From assembly GCF_000425705.1 (NCBI RefSeq), contig NZ_AUDY01000008.1, forward strand, positions 1,054,001 through 1,118,000: 64,000 bases of DNA, written 5' to 3'. Positions 42,495 to 51,963 of the stretch are shown here, in pieces; position 1 is the first letter of the stretch; each line of letters begins with the position of its first letter. The notes below the pieces were generated by a model, which did not search any database, was not told the DNA's origin, and was given only the letters and a program-made list of their open reading frames with translations. A program made the translations under genes and the position numbers. The DNA comes from Halobacillus kuroshimensis DSM 18393 (GTDB taxonomy: Bacteria; Bacillota; Bacilli; Bacillales; Halobacillaceae).

Positions 42495-42920
42495 TCAAAG
42501 TTGAAAAAGGATCACGCCCAGCACCATCATCGTCAGTCCTGCCGCCTGCCTCAGCGTAATTGGAATTTTCTTCTCTCCAAACCAGCCGCGTGATTCAATG
42601 ATAAAGGCGGTACCAATCTGCGCGACGAGTAAAACAGCAATAGCAGCAGCCGGACCGATCTGATGGATAGCGGTTAATTCGGAAAAGACGACAATGACAC
42701 CGAAAGTTCCTCCGGTCAAATATACGAAGGGAACACGCGCAAAGCTTTTCCCTTTTCCATCTCTTACTTTCATATAAATGGAGAATGAAATGGCAAAGGC
42801 CACCAAATGAACCATTGATGTTGTATGCCAGCCGCCAATGGAATCACTCATTCTCGCGTTGAAAATACCCTGCAGGGTGATACAAAGACCTCCAAGCAGG
42901 GAAAATAATGCACCTTTCAT
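42495..42920 (-). CDS. DMT-family transporter, YdcZ/DUF606 type (shorter)
   Basis: A 141-residue membrane protein beginning MKGALFSLLGGLCITLQGIF, with NARMSDSIGGWHTT and RGWFGEKKIPITLRQAAGL marking the same family as 41293-41769. The first gene of a three-gene unit, with GGAGG ahead of the ATG. Confidence 0.85.
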   Translation of the reverse strand: MKGALFSLLGGLCITLQGIFNARMSDSIGGWHTTSMVHLVAFAISFSIYMKVRDGKGKSFARVPFVYLTGGTFGVIVVFSELTAIHQIGPAAAIAVLLVAQIGTAFIIESRGWFGEKKIPITLRQAAGLTMMVLGVILFQL

Positions 42921-42970
42921 ACGTCAACCTCCTGTTCTTCCTATATTAAAAAGGAAGACAGAGCGCCCGG

Positions 42971-42988
42971 AAAGGACATATGTCCTTT
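42971..42988 (-). promoter_or_regulatory. 18-bp perfect palindrome, candidate Crp/Fnr operator
   Basis: AAAGGACATATGTCCTTT is a perfect palindrome about 50 bases before the transporter start, with TTAATAT nearer the gene as a possible -10. Position and symmetry suit a Crp-type activator site. Confidence 0.55.
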
Positions 42989-43025
42989 TTCGTCATAGAT
43001 GCAAAAAAATACAGAAACAGACACG

Positions 43026-44549
43026 TTAGTTGACCGCGTCCTGTTTCTGCTTTTCTTTTTGTTTCTCTTTACTTTTTTTCACCCGCTCCTCCAGTGTCCG
43101 CTTCAGCTGGGCCTTATACTTCTCCTCGACAAGGATGTATAAAAAGTCCCCAGCGTGAATCTCTGTCTCTCCGTAGGGAGTAATCACTTCGTTATCGCGT
43201 ATAATGGCACTGATATTGGCACGGTTGGGAAAGCTTACCTCATGAAGTTTTTTTCCGACAACCGCTGATTCAGCATTGGTCTGGTACTGAATCATCTCTG
43301 CCTTGGCTTTCCCCATAGATATAAGTTCGATGCTGTGGTGGGGCACATCCTTTTTCGGACCTACCAATGTCATCTTCTTGGCTACATAGGAAATCGTTGA
43401 TCCCTGTACAAGGGCTGATGTCAGAACTACAAAGAAAACGAGGTTGAACAGGCTCTGGCTGTTTTCCAAACCTTCTACAATCGGGAACGTGGCGAGAACA
43501 ATGGGTACAGCTCCCCGTAAACCAGCCCACGATATAAACAACTTTTCCTTATTCGAGTAGTTCATTCCAAGTAATGACAAAAATACGGCGGCGGGTCGGG
43601 CAATTAAAATAAGCACCGCCGAAAGCAGGAGACCATTGATCATGATCGGGGCGGTGAACAATTCACTCGGAAAAACGAAAAGGCCGAGAATCACAAACAT
43701 TAAAATCTGTGCCATCCACGCGAAGCCTTCGTTAAACTGGAAAATGGAATACCGATATGTCAATTCGCTATTACCAATCACAAGCGCTGCTACATATACT
43801 CCAAGAAAGCCACTGCCTCCGCTGAATGCTGTAATGCTGTAAGTAGCCAGGGCAAAGGCTACAGAGAAAATCGGATAAAGAGCACTGGAATCCAGTTTAA
43901 TCTTATTAATTGAAACCGAAGCGAGTTTCCCCAACACAAAACCAAATACAAGACCAAGACCCATCTGGAAGAAAAAGCGCGGAATCAGCATCCATAGGGA
44001 CGTATCCGGTGATGTAATCAATTCAATGAAAGATAAAGTTAAGAAAACGGCCATCGGGTCGTTCGTCCCTGACTCGGCCTCAAGAGTCGCTCCCATTTTC
44101 GCCTTGATATTCCTTTCTTTCAAGGCAGCGAAAACGGCAGCAGCATCAGTGGATCCTACAATGGCACCAAACAAAAGGCTCTCCAACAGACTGAGTTCAA
44201 ACAGAAAATAGACGGAAAACCCGGCAATCATCGAGGTAAGGAGCACACCGAGGGTGGCGAGTGACAGGGACGGAAGTGCGACAGACTTCACTGTAGCCCA
44301 CTTCGTATGGAGCCCACCTTCAAACAGGATAATGACAAGGGCAAATACACCTATCAACTGTGCCGTTGATGCATCGTTGAAATAAACGATACCAAGGCCC
44401 TCACTTCCGAATAACATGCCGATCAAAATGAATAAAATAAGCGCCGGGATCCCCCAACGGCTTGAGAATTTAGCTACAAATACACCGCTGAAAAGTAATA
44501 AAGCGGTTAATAATAAAAATGAGTCTGTTCCAAAAGCTTCGAAAAACAT
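43026..44549 (-). CDS. Potassium/proton antiporter, CPA1 with TrkA-C domain
   Basis: A 507-residue NhaP2/CvrA-type antiporter. About twelve membrane helices include LLLFSGVFVAKFSSRWGIPALILFILIGMLFGSEG and VGSTDAAAVFAAL, the ion-binding region with acidic EAESGTNDPMAVF. A C-terminal TrkA-C ligand domain (residues about 400-485) ends in a Lys/Glu-rich tail. Expected to export K+ or Na+ and to help pH and salt balance. AAGGAG lies about 12 bases upstream. Confidence 0.9.
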   Translation of the reverse strand: MFFEAFGTDSFLLLTALLLFSGVFVAKFSSRWGIPALILFILIGMLFGSEGLGIVYFNDASTAQLIGVFALVIILFEGGLHTKWATVKSVALPSLSLATLGVLLTSMIAGFSVYFLFELSLLESLLFGAIVGSTDAAAVFAALKERNIKAKMGATLEAESGTNDPMAVFLTLSFIELITSPDTSLWMLIPRFFFQMGLGLVFGFVLGKLASVSINKIKLDSSALYPIFSVAFALATYSITAFSGGSGFLGVYVAALVIGNSELTYRYSIFQFNEGFAWMAQILMFVILGLFVFPSELFTAPIMINGLLLSAVLILIARPAAVFLSLLGMNYSNKEKLFISWAGLRGAVPIVLATFPIVEGLENSQSLFNLVFFVVLTSALVQGSTISYVAKKMTLVGPKKDVPHHSIELISMGKAKAEMIQYQTNAESAVVGKKLHEVSFPNRANISAIIRDNEVITPYGETEIHAGDFLYILVEEKYKAQLKRTLEERVKKSKEKQKEKQKQDAVN

Positions 44550-44637
44550 GGAAGGTCTATGCTCCTTCGTTGGTAATGGGGATTTTGAGGAAAAAGACGT
44601 GAGTCATCTATAATTATCCTACAGGACCGGTCCAAAA

Positions 44638-45549
44638 TCAAAAAGACTGCCTGTGAAGCCATTTGTGAATCCAAACCGCCGCCTGAGCTCCATCAGCTGC
44701 AGCTGTACTGACCAGCTGGGAATGCATCAAGATATCCCCCGCAGCCCAGACGCCTTCAATATTTGTCATTTTCGTGCGGGGCTCCACGAGAACGTGTCCT
44801 TTATCATCCTGAATGACACCAAGTGAGTAAGCTAATTCAGTTCGGGGGCGGCTTCCACCGAAAGCAAGGAAGATTTTTTCCACAGCCCATGACTCTCCCG
44901 TGGAACTTCTCAAAGACTGGACCTGTCCATGATGCTGGATAAGGTCCGTAACCACCGCTTCATAGACAGGGATTTCCTTATCCTCCAGCCCTCTTCTTTT
45001 CTCAGCAGACAATGGGAAGGCACCATGATTGACATAAATAATATCTCTCGTCCAGTAATAGATGGTTTCCACCATGTCCGCCCCTGGGTCTCCACGTCCC
45101 CAGACAGCTGTCCGTTTACCTTTCACTTCATACCCGTCGCAATCTGGACAAATATACACAGAAACCCCCAGACATTCCTGCAAACCGGGGACATACGGAT
45201 AGGCATCCTGGATACCTGTAGCGAACAAAAGACTCTTCCCTTTGTAAACGCGGTCTTTCCGGGTCTGGACAATAAAATCTGTGAAAGACTTATGAACACG
45301 GCTGACCTTTTCTTCCACACGCGTAACTCCAAGAGCCTCTATATGTTTCAGACCACGCCTTCTCAATGTATCCCCGCTGACACCTTCCGGAAAACCAAGC
45401 AGGTTACTATATTTCCGGCACGCCGAGGACCTCCCGGAACCAGCATCTACGATAAGGACGCTCCTCATATATCTTCCTAGCTGGACGGCTGCCTGCAGAC
45501 CAGCCGGGCCTCCTCCTATAATAATACAGTCATATTTCATCATATCCAC
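44638..45549 (-). CDS. Thioredoxin-reductase-like flavoprotein
   Basis: A 303-residue FAD/NAD(P)-binding oxidoreductase. FAD motif IIGGGPAGLQAA is near the start, redox pair CPDC at residues 134-137 (VYICPDCDGYE), and the second FAD motif GVWAAGDI near the end. The NAD(P) motif is GRGDPGAD instead of GxGxxA. It differs from housekeeping TrxB and resembles the YumC/TrxB-like or bacillithiol-disulfide reductase group. Start is GTG or one of two ATGs just inside. Confidence 0.85.
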   Translation of the reverse strand: MDMMKYDCIIIGGGPAGLQAAVQLGRYMRSVLIVDAGSGRSSACRKYSNLLGFPEGVSGDTLRRRGLKHIEALGVTRVEEKVSRVHKSFTDFIVQTRKDRVYKGKSLLFATGIQDAYPYVPGLQECLGVSVYICPDCDGYEVKGKRTAVWGRGDPGADMVETIYYWTRDIIYVNHGAFPLSAEKRRGLEDKEIPVYEAVVTDLIQHHGQVQSLRSSTGESWAVEKIFLAFGGSRPRTELAYSLGVIQDDKGHVLVEPRTKMTNIEGVWAAGDILMHSQLVSTAAADGAQAAVWIHKWLHRQSF

Positions 45550-45688
45550 GCCCGTTCAACCTTTTCGCTTACCTTACCCACGTGCGGATTATTTACTCTT
45601 TTTTTCTCCGCACCCTGTCATCCAACGGCCATCCCCTTTATAATGAGTAAGAGCAATTTTACTACAAGGAAAAAAGGTGTTTACGACT

Positions 45689-47245
45689 ATGAGTTTACTA
45701 ACAGTTAAAAACCTGAGCCACGGCTTTGGTGACCGTGCGATTTTTGAGGATGTGTCCTTCCGTCTTTTAAAAGGGGAGCACATCGGGTTGATCGGTGCCA
45801 ATGGCGAAGGTAAATCAACGTTTATGAATATCATTACTGGAAAACTTGAACCGGATGCCGGTTCCATCACCTGGTCCAAGCGGATCCGGATTGGTTACCT
45901 TGACCAACACGCAGACCTTGCCAAGGGCATGACCATCCGTGACGTGCTGAGAACAGCTTTTCAGTATTTATTTGATATGGAACAGGAAATGAACGACCTC
46001 TTCGCAAAAATGGGAGAAGTCTCCCCGGAAGAACTGGAAACCCTCTTAGAGGAAACCGGAAGTATTCAGGATATGCTGACCAACAATGATTTTTACACCA
46101 TTGATGCAAAGGTGGATGAAGTCGCCAATGGCATCGGGCTGGATGATATCGGCCTTGAGCGGGATGTTCACGACTTGAGTGGTGGTCAGAGAACGAAAGT
46201 GCTGCTTGCCAAGCTGCTGCTGGAAAAACCGGATATCCTGCTTCTGGATGAGCCGACCAACTACTTGGACGTCGAGCATATTGAATGGCTGCGCACTTAC
46301 CTGCAGCAGTATGAGAATGCCTTTATCCTCATCTCTCACGACATTCCCTTCCTGAACAGTGTGGTCAATTTGATTTATCATATGGAAAACCAGGAGCTGA
46401 CCCGTTATCCGGGAGATTATGAGGAATTTCAAAGAGTATACGAAATGAAGAAACAACAGCTGGAGGCCGCTTATAAAAAACAGCAGAAGGAAATCGCCAA
46501 CCTCAAGGATTTCGTGGCCCGTAATAAAGCGAATGCCGCTACAAGTAAAATGGCGATGAGCCGCCAGAAAAAGCTGGATAAGATGGATGTCATCGAACTG
46601 GATAAAGAAAAACCGAAACCGAGCTTCCAATTCAAGCAGGCCCGTACACCAGGAAAGTATCTATTTGAGACGAAAGACCTGGTCATCGGCTACGACGAGC
46701 CTCTGTCCCGTCCTTTGAATTTATCTATGGAACGCGGCCAGAAAATAGCCCTCTCCGGGGCAAACGGAATCGGTAAGACGACCTTGCTGAAAAGTATTCT
46801 CGGGGAAATTCAACCTGTCTCCGGATCCGTGGAACTTGGGGAACACCTGCACATCGGATACTTCGAACAGGAGCTGACTGATGTCGGAAGCCGCACCTGT
46901 ATTGAAGAAGTGTGGGAAGAGTTCCGGCACTTCACCCAGTATGAAGTACGTGCCGCCCTCGCTAAGTGCGGGCTGACTAGAAAACACATTGAGAGCAAAG
47001 TCCAGGTGCTCAGTGGTGGAGAAAAAGCAAAAGTCCGCCTCTGCAAGCTGATCAATAAAGAAACCAACCTTCTCGTTCTTGACGAGCCGACCAATCACCT
47101 GGATGTGGATGCAAAAGATGAGCTGAAAAGAGCCCTTAAAGAATATAAGGGCAGCGTTCTGCTCATTTCACACGAACCAGAATTTTACCAGGATATCGTA
47201 ACGGATGTATGGAATTGCGAAGACTGGACGACGAAGGTCTTTTAA
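45689..47245 (+). CDS. ABC-F ATPase, YkpA type
   Basis: A 518-residue soluble protein with two ABC domains and no membrane part. First domain: Walker A GANGEGKST, signature DLSGGQRTK, Walker B ILLLDEPTNYLD. A linker with charged coiled coils (residues about 245-310) precedes a second set: GANGIGKTT, LSGGEKAK, LLVLDEPTNHLD. Such proteins act on the ribosome. The ATG at 45689 is preferred over the GTG four codons upstream, which would be part of the ribosome binding site. Confidence 0.93.
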   Translation: MSLLTVKNLSHGFGDRAIFEDVSFRLLKGEHIGLIGANGEGKSTFMNIITGKLEPDAGSITWSKRIRIGYLDQHADLAKGMTIRDVLRTAFQYLFDMEQEMNDLFAKMGEVSPEELETLLEETGSIQDMLTNNDFYTIDAKVDEVANGIGLDDIGLERDVHDLSGGQRTKVLLAKLLLEKPDILLLDEPTNYLDVEHIEWLRTYLQQYENAFILISHDIPFLNSVVNLIYHMENQELTRYPGDYEEFQRVYEMKKQQLEAAYKKQQKEIANLKDFVARNKANAATSKMAMSRQKKLDKMDVIELDKEKPKPSFQFKQARTPGKYLFETKDLVIGYDEPLSRPLNLSMERGQKIALSGANGIGKTTLLKSILGEIQPVSGSVELGEHLHIGYFEQELTDVGSRTCIEEVWEEFRHFTQYEVRAALAKCGLTRKHIESKVQVLSGGEKAKVRLCKLINKETNLLVLDEPTNHLDVDAKDELKRALKEYKGSVLLISHEPEFYQDIVTDVWNCEDWTTKVF

Positions 47246-47288
47246 TGGAAAAAGGCTGCATCCTTTTCAGCAGCTTTCGAACACACGG

Positions 47289-47334
47289 CAAAAAAGGAGG
47301 TATTCTGTCCAACAGAATACCTCCTTTTTTCATT
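47289..47334. terminator. Terminator of the ABC-F gene
   Basis: AAAAGGAGGTATTCTG pairs with CAGAATACCTCCTTTT, a 16-bp stem with T-run. A weaker hairpin (CTGC/GCAG) lies before it at about 47250-47277. Confidence 0.9.
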
Positions 47335-47425
47335 TTAAATGTCAGAGGCAGCAGGTGCGGGAGTATCCTCTGCAATTCCGGAACGTGCTCACACTTCTCC
47401 ACTGCTGCAGAAACAGAAGGGTTTT

Positions 47426-47464
47426 AAAGATGAGTCCGAATTTTGAATTCCGGACTTTTTTTAA
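47426..47464 (+). terminator. Second downstream hairpin with T-run
   Basis: AGTCCGAATT...AATTC-CGGACT stem, followed by seven T. Between the two terminators (47335-47425) no gene is recognised; a short transcript there is possible. Confidence 0.6.
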
Positions 47465-47605
47465 GACGTTCACAAGAACGCAACCACTTCTCTTCCTCTT
47501 CCAAAATTTTATGATTGACACCCCCTCTTCCACCCTAATAAAATGTGGTGAGAAATTTAGAGAGTGCTGTGCATTTTCATTTGGAAAAGGAAGGGAGGAA
47601 CATGT

Positions 47606-48247
47606 ATGCTTTACCGTTCAATCGTCTATCTGACCGGTATGCTTATTAACTTCTTCGGTGTTGCGCTGCTTATCAATGCCACACTGGGAGCTGGATTCTG
47701 GACGTCATTTTTCATCGGGGTCTCTGACCACCTCGGATTTACGGTCGGTTTCTGGTACGGGGCTTTTCAGCTGATTATTATCTTTATCAATGCAAAGCTC
47801 ATGAAATCGATGCCTGAAGTCCGGGCGGTCATCCCTGTATTTCTGGAAAGTCTCATCTTGGACTTCTGGCTTGAAATCGTCTTTGCAAGTGTAAACTTGA
47901 CGGCTGCCCCGTTCTTCGTTAAAGTCGTGACTCTGCTTGCCGGTGTCATCATTATCGGTATTGGTGTAGCCATCTACATTCTGCCGGAATTCCCGAGAGC
48001 GCCTGTCGATCAGCTTTTCCTTGCTGTCAGTGAACGTTTCCAATTAAGCCTTCAGGCAGGTCAGACGATTGTAGCGGTCATCATGACCTCTCTGGCCTTC
48101 CTTATTGGAGGACCTGTAGGACTTGGAACACTGGCCCCTATGCTGTTTCTCGGTCCCGTGATCCAACTGGCTTATACAAGAGTTTATCCGCTGTATCACC
48201 GACTGCCGGCAGCAGCAGATAAAGCCTATCAGGAAGCTCCTTATTAA
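47606..48247 (+). CDS. YczE/YitT-like membrane protein
   Basis: A 213-residue integral membrane protein starting at the ATG after AGGGAGG. The sequence YLTGMLINFFGVALLINATLGAGFWTSF and the GFTVGFWYGAFQLIIIF helix pair are typical of the YczE/YyaS family. Function is uncertain. In B. subtilis YczE is needed for surfactin production by an unknown route. Confidence 0.85.
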   Translation: MLYRSIVYLTGMLINFFGVALLINATLGAGFWTSFFIGVSDHLGFTVGFWYGAFQLIIIFINAKLMKSMPEVRAVIPVFLESLILDFWLEIVFASVNLTAAPFFVKVVTLLAGVIIIGIGVAIYILPEFPRAPVDQLFLAVSERFQLSLQAGQTIVAVIMTSLAFLIGGPVGLGTLAPMLFLGPVIQLAYTRVYPLYHRLPAAADKAYQEAPY

Positions 48248-48273
48248 AGCATAATCGAATTGTTTCACCATCC

Positions 48274-48311
48274 GCCTGCAGAGAAACCTCATGTTTCCCT
48301 GCAGGCTTTTT
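48274..48311 (+). terminator. Terminator of the yczE-like gene
   Basis: GCCTGCAG-GAAAC pairs with GTTTC-CTGCAGGC, followed by five T. Confidence 0.85.
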
Positions 48312-48334
48312 CATTAACCATTCCCATTCATAAC

Positions 48335-48366
48335 AAGAACCCGGGCTTCTTAACGCCCGGGTTCTT
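48335..48366. terminator. Bidirectional terminator before the NUDIX gene
   Basis: AAGAACCCGGGC/GCCCGGGTTCTT, a 12-bp perfect stem between converging genes. Confidence 0.9.
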
Positions 48367-48370
48367 CACT

Positions 48371-48775
48371 TTACCATTCACGTAAAAAGGGCTGATTCTT
48401 TTCATCCAGACACGCCTGAATCCTTTCCAGGAAATTCGTCCATGTGACAAGTTTTTCAGCCTCTTCCAAATTGAAAAAACCAACATTCAGAGCCTCTTCT
48501 GTCGTTTTCAATTCTCCTCCAATCACTTTTCCAATGAAAAGGGCATTACAGATAGACCGATCAACGTTCTGAAAAATGCCGCAGAACCGAATCACTTCAA
48601 TCTTCAATCCACATTCCTCTTCAGCCTCCCTGACAGCAGCTGCCGTTAAGGACTCTCCTTCCTCCACCTGCCCACCGGGAATCTCCCAGCCCCGCTTCGG
48701 CCCTTGAATCAGTACAAATCTTCCTTCTTCATTCAATATGACCGTCGCTGCCGATATGATGTGATTTGGTGCCAT
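48371..48775 (-). CDS. NUDIX hydrolase
   Basis: A 134-residue pyrophosphohydrolase. The NUDIX box GGQVEEGESLTAAAVREAEEECGL matches G-x5-E-x7-REUXEEXGU. It hydrolyses a nucleoside diphosphate linked to another group; the substrate cannot be told. GGGGAGG lies 11 bases upstream. Confidence 0.93.
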   Translation of the reverse strand: MAPNHIISAATVILNEEGRFVLIQGPKRGWEIPGGQVEEGESLTAAAVREAEEECGLKIEVIRFCGIFQNVDRSICNALFIGKVIGGELKTTEEALNVGFFNLEEAEKLVTWTNFLERIQACLDEKNQPFLREW

Positions 48776-48831
48776 TCCTCCCGCGACCTCCCCTTATTCT
48801 GTAAACTGTGCGTATGTTCACCTGCTCTTCC

Positions 48832-49914
48832 TTATGTAGATGACCAGGTGATGGGCAGCACCCGATGTTCTTCAACATAGGATACAAGATCGCTGATTAC
48901 TTCTCCAGCTGAAGTGTCTCTGCTGAGCCTTGGGCTCTGCCCTGACCAGAGGGACATGTATTCCGGGTTTCCTTTAGCTGCGGAGGCCTGTCTGATCGCT
49001 TTTGTCATCTGGTTTTGCAAAGGGTATGGGAGCAGGTCCTCATGTCTGCTCAACGATTTTGTAAAAGTGTTACGGATGCCCCGGGCCGGCTTTCCGCTGA
49101 AGGCGCTGGTTAATGTCATTTCATCCTCTCTGGCTTTTTGGATCATCTCCTTATGCAGCTCATGGGCTCCACTCTCCCGGCTTGTTACGAAGGCGGTTCC
49201 CATTTGGACCCCTTCAGCACCAAGGGACAGAGCAGCCGAAAAACCACGGCCATCCATGATTCCGCCCGCTCCAATAACTGGAACCTTCACCGCATCTACG
49301 ACCTGGGGAATGAGTGAAAAGAGACCGATCATACTTTTTTCAAAACTCTGCAGGAAAGAGCCTCTGTGCCCGCCTGCTTCACTTCCCTGAGCAACGACGA
49401 TATCCAGGCCTTTCATTTCATTCAAAACAGCTTCTTCAACGGTTGTTGCTGTTCCTATTGTGATGACACCTGAATGTTTCAATGCTTTCATCACTCTTCC
49501 TGAAGGGAGACCGAATGTAAAACTTACGACTCGTATTTTTTCTTCCAATACGACATTGATCTGCTGTTCAAACAATTCCACATCAAGAAAGGGGTCCTGA
49601 CGTTCGTGTACAGCCAATTTATCATAGTAGGGTTTCAGCGCCTTATGGGCGGCTGTCACCTCTTCTCCATTTACTTCGGGATATTCTGGCACAAACAGGT
49701 TCACAGCAAATGCCCTGCTGGTTTTTTCTTTGATATTCTTAATGGCCGTTCTCAATTCCTCAGGGTGCATATAGCCACCGCCGAGTGTACCGAGGCCTCC
49801 ATGGTTCGACACTTCTGCTATAAGGGACGGAGTCGTGACTCCACCTGCCATTCCCGCCTGTATGATGGGATACTTAATAGAAAGCATATGGACAAGTCGG
49901 TTTTGCTTCTCCAT
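48832..49914 (-). CDS. Nitronate monooxygenase
   Basis: A 360-residue FMN-dependent TIM-barrel enzyme oxidising alkyl nitronates such as propionate-3-nitronate. YPIIQAGMAGGVTTPSL, GLGTLGGGYM, AQGSEAGGHRGSF (with the catalytic His) and PVIGAGGIMDGRG are family hallmarks. Start after GAGGAGG. Confidence 0.92.
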   Translation of the reverse strand: MEKQNRLVHMLSIKYPIIQAGMAGGVTTPSLIAEVSNHGGLGTLGGGYMHPEELRTAIKNIKEKTSRAFAVNLFVPEYPEVNGEEVTAAHKALKPYYDKLAVHERQDPFLDVELFEQQINVVLEEKIRVVSFTFGLPSGRVMKALKHSGVITIGTATTVEEAVLNEMKGLDIVVAQGSEAGGHRGSFLQSFEKSMIGLFSLIPQVVDAVKVPVIGAGGIMDGRGFSAALSLGAEGVQMGTAFVTSRESGAHELHKEMIQKAREDEMTLTSAFSGKPARGIRNTFTKSLSRHEDLLPYPLQNQMTKAIRQASAAKGNPEYMSLWSGQSPRLSRDTSAGEVISDLVSYVEEHRVLPITWSST

Positions 49915-49948
49915 TTACCGAACCTCCTCTTTTCAGATGCATCCAAAA

Positions 49949-50302
49949 TCAACATTGACAGATCATCAGCAGATTGCCATCTGGATCCTTGAAATTAAAA
50001 TAGTGGTGATGCTGAATTTCTGTCACGACATTGAAGTTAAGAGACATCATAAAATCATAAGCAGCTTCTATATCTGTCGTATTCAAATGAAAAACCGGAG
50101 TATCAAATGTTTTGCCGGGTTCATACATCCGGCTGTCCAAAACCGCTCCAGTACCCTTCATCGGCAGGATATACAAGTGGTCATGGACGATTTCACCGTC
50201 ATTGGGTACACCTAATAGGCGGCAGTACCAGTCACGGGATTTTTCTATATCACGGACAGGGATAAAAACGGTCCCGATTTCATTTTTGACCGGAGTGGTC
50301 AT
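49949..50302 (-). CDS. VOC-family (glyoxalase-like) protein
   Basis: A 117-residue vicinal-oxygen-chelate fold protein. IGTVFIPVRDIEKSRDWYCRLLG is the first beta-alpha module; HYFNFKDPDGNLLMICQC is the second, ending with a metal-ligand-like Glu replaced by other residues. Enzyme activity is unknown. Confidence 0.88.
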   Translation of the reverse strand: MTTPVKNEIGTVFIPVRDIEKSRDWYCRLLGVPNDGEIVHDHLYILPMKGTGAVLDSRMYEPGKTFDTPVFHLNTTDIEAAYDFMMSLNFNVVTEIQHHHYFNFKDPDGNLLMICQC

Positions 50303-50332
50303 ATTACTTCCTCCTCTGTTTAGGTTATACCT

Positions 50333-50869
50333 TCACCGATAAAGAGCATCCGTCACAAGGATGCTGTACAAGTAGGAATCCCGCCAGCCTTGATCGAGTT
50401 TCAAATGCCCTCTCATCCGTCCTTCCTTTTCCATTCCGTTCTTTTCCAAAACACGGATGGCTGCGGCGTTGCGTGGATCACAGACAGCCTCAATTCTATG
50501 GAGGGTCAAGTTTTGAAATCCGTAGGAAATCATCTGCTCCGCGGCCTGTGTAGCGATGCCGCGTCCCCAGTACCCGGGATGGATCACATAAGAGATCCGG
50601 CCGATTTCATTTTCCTTATCCAGAATATTCATTTCAGCAGCTCCGATCAAATGACCTTCTTCAATATCCGCCAGCCCCCAAACATATCTGGTCGGGTCCT
50701 CCACGCTCGTATCGGAAAGGACCTGCTCTATGTAAAGTTTTGTTTCCCTCTCTGAATTCGGGCCCCATGCCTGAAAACGACAGACGTCAGAAATGGACGC
50801 ATAGCTGTGGACCGCTTCCCAGTCCTCTGATGTAATCTCCCGCATAAAGAAATTCGTTGCTGTTTTCAT
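50333..50869 (-). CDS. GNAT acetyltransferase, RimJ/RimL type
   Basis: A 178-residue acetyltransferase starting at the ATG 8 bases after AGGAG. YVIHPGYWGRGIATQAAEQMISYGF holds the acetyl-CoA loop (GRGIAT), and LHRIEAVCDPRNAAAIRVLEKNGMEKEG is the RimJ/L signature. Target may be a ribosomal protein terminus or a small amine. Confidence 0.9.
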   Translation of the reverse strand: MKTATNFFMREITSEDWEAVHSYASISDVCRFQAWGPNSERETKLYIEQVLSDTSVEDPTRYVWGLADIEEGHLIGAAEMNILDKENEIGRISYVIHPGYWGRGIATQAAEQMISYGFQNLTLHRIEAVCDPRNAAAIRVLEKNGMEKEGRMRGHLKLDQGWRDSYLYSILVTDALYR

Positions 50870-50948
50870 TCGTCTGCTCCTCTCAAGATCCATACTCTTC
50901 CTTAACCTTTTACTTCTCTCTGGGAACAGAAAAATCCTTTTCCCAACA

Positions 50949-50981
50949 AAAAAAAGCACAATTCGAGAATGAATTGTGCTT
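50949..50981 (-). terminator. Terminator of the AraC gene
   Basis: AAGCACAATTC/GAATTGTGCTT stem with seven T following on the minus strand. Confidence 0.9.
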
Positions 50982-50988
50982 ACTTCCC

Positions 50989-51852
50989 TCACTTTTGTAC
51001 GGGGATCCAAATCTCAGAAGAGTAATCGTTACTGTAGGGATTTCCTTCAGGGTAGACTTCGAGTTCGGGCCCGGGGGCCTGGGTGTACCTGCTTGAAGGA
51101 AACCATTCGGAATAGATGCGTTCCCACTTCTCCTGCATCGCCTGAGGCATTGGACCTTTCACTTCAAATACAGCCCAAACAGCTTTTGGAATAGAGATGG
51201 AGGTCATAGAGGCAGGAACTTCGTTCACACTGGCTGCAGCAATCGAGTAATCAATGACACCTTCTTTTTCATCCGACCGGTCTTCACATATTCCCAGAAT
51301 CCCTCTGACCGGTCCGTTATTCACTGCTGCGATTTCCTCAACCGTGCCATCCGTATTTAATTCCACCCACATCTCAGGGATCTTCTTTAGGTTTTCCCCG
51401 TGCAGACAGGATATTTCCCTTTTCACTCCAACAGCCTTAAACCCTTCCTTTTCCTCAATATGAAACTTCATCGGCTCAGCTCCTTTAATAGTTACTTGAA
51501 TGACGAGGGGATTATAAACAGTCACCTTCCTTTCAGGAAGCCGTATATCTCTCGGCGGGCATCCATGCTGTTTTCGGAAGGCCCGGGTAAAAGATTCCGG
51601 TGATTCATAGCCATATCGATACGCAGCATCTATGACTCTGGTGTTCCCCTGCTTCAACTCCAGGGCTGCAAGTGTCAACCTTCTTCTTCTGATGTATTCC
51701 ATTACCGTTGTACCTGTTAAAAGATGAAATGTTCTTTGGAATTGAAACGGAGAAAGACAGGCCTCCCTGGCAGCTTCCTTCACCGAAATATCCTTTTTCA
51801 AATGGCTTTCTAAATATTGAAGTGCTTTCTGCATTGTTTCAATGCCCTTCAC
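50989..51852 (-). CDS. AraC-family regulator with GyrI-like effector domain
   Basis: A 287-residue regulator (GTG start; an ATG six codons on is equally possible). Residues about 8-105 are the AraC DNA-binding domain (ISVKEAAREACLSPFQFQRTFHLLTG and a second helix-turn-helix ending FTRAFRKQHGCPP). The rest is a GyrI-like effector-binding domain (KEGFKAVGVKREISC, VWAVFEVKGPMP, PELEVYPEGNPYSNDYSSEIWIPV). It resembles Rob/BmrR-like multidrug sensors. Confidence 0.9.
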   Translation of the reverse strand: MKGIETMQKALQYLESHLKKDISVKEAAREACLSPFQFQRTFHLLTGTTVMEYIRRRRLTLAALELKQGNTRVIDAAYRYGYESPESFTRAFRKQHGCPPRDIRLPERKVTVYNPLVIQVTIKGAEPMKFHIEEKEGFKAVGVKREISCLHGENLKKIPEMWVELNTDGTVEEIAAVNNGPVRGILGICEDRSDEKEGVIDYSIAAASVNEVPASMTSISIPKAVWAVFEVKGPMPQAMQEKWERIYSEWFPSSRYTQAPGPELEVYPEGNPYSNDYSSEIWIPVQK

Positions 51853-51896
51853 ATCTCCCCCCCCCTTCCTTCTCCTTTACTTTAGCACGTGTAAAT

Positions 51897-51935
51897 ATTA
51901 AAAACCTGTCATCCCATGCTCTTGGATGACAGGTT
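51897..51935 (-). terminator. Terminator of the small gene at 51964-52101
   Basis: AACCTGTCATCC pairs perfectly with GGATGACAGGTT (12 bp); TTTTT follows on the minus strand. Confidence 0.85.
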
Positions 51936-51963
51936 GACGGTTGTAATGAAAAACCGTTGTCCG

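Noticed and set aside
47163-47402. Minus-strand frame opposite the ABC-F gene end
   Set aside because: It is antisense to the ABC-F 3' end and its terminator, with no start signal or recognisable product.
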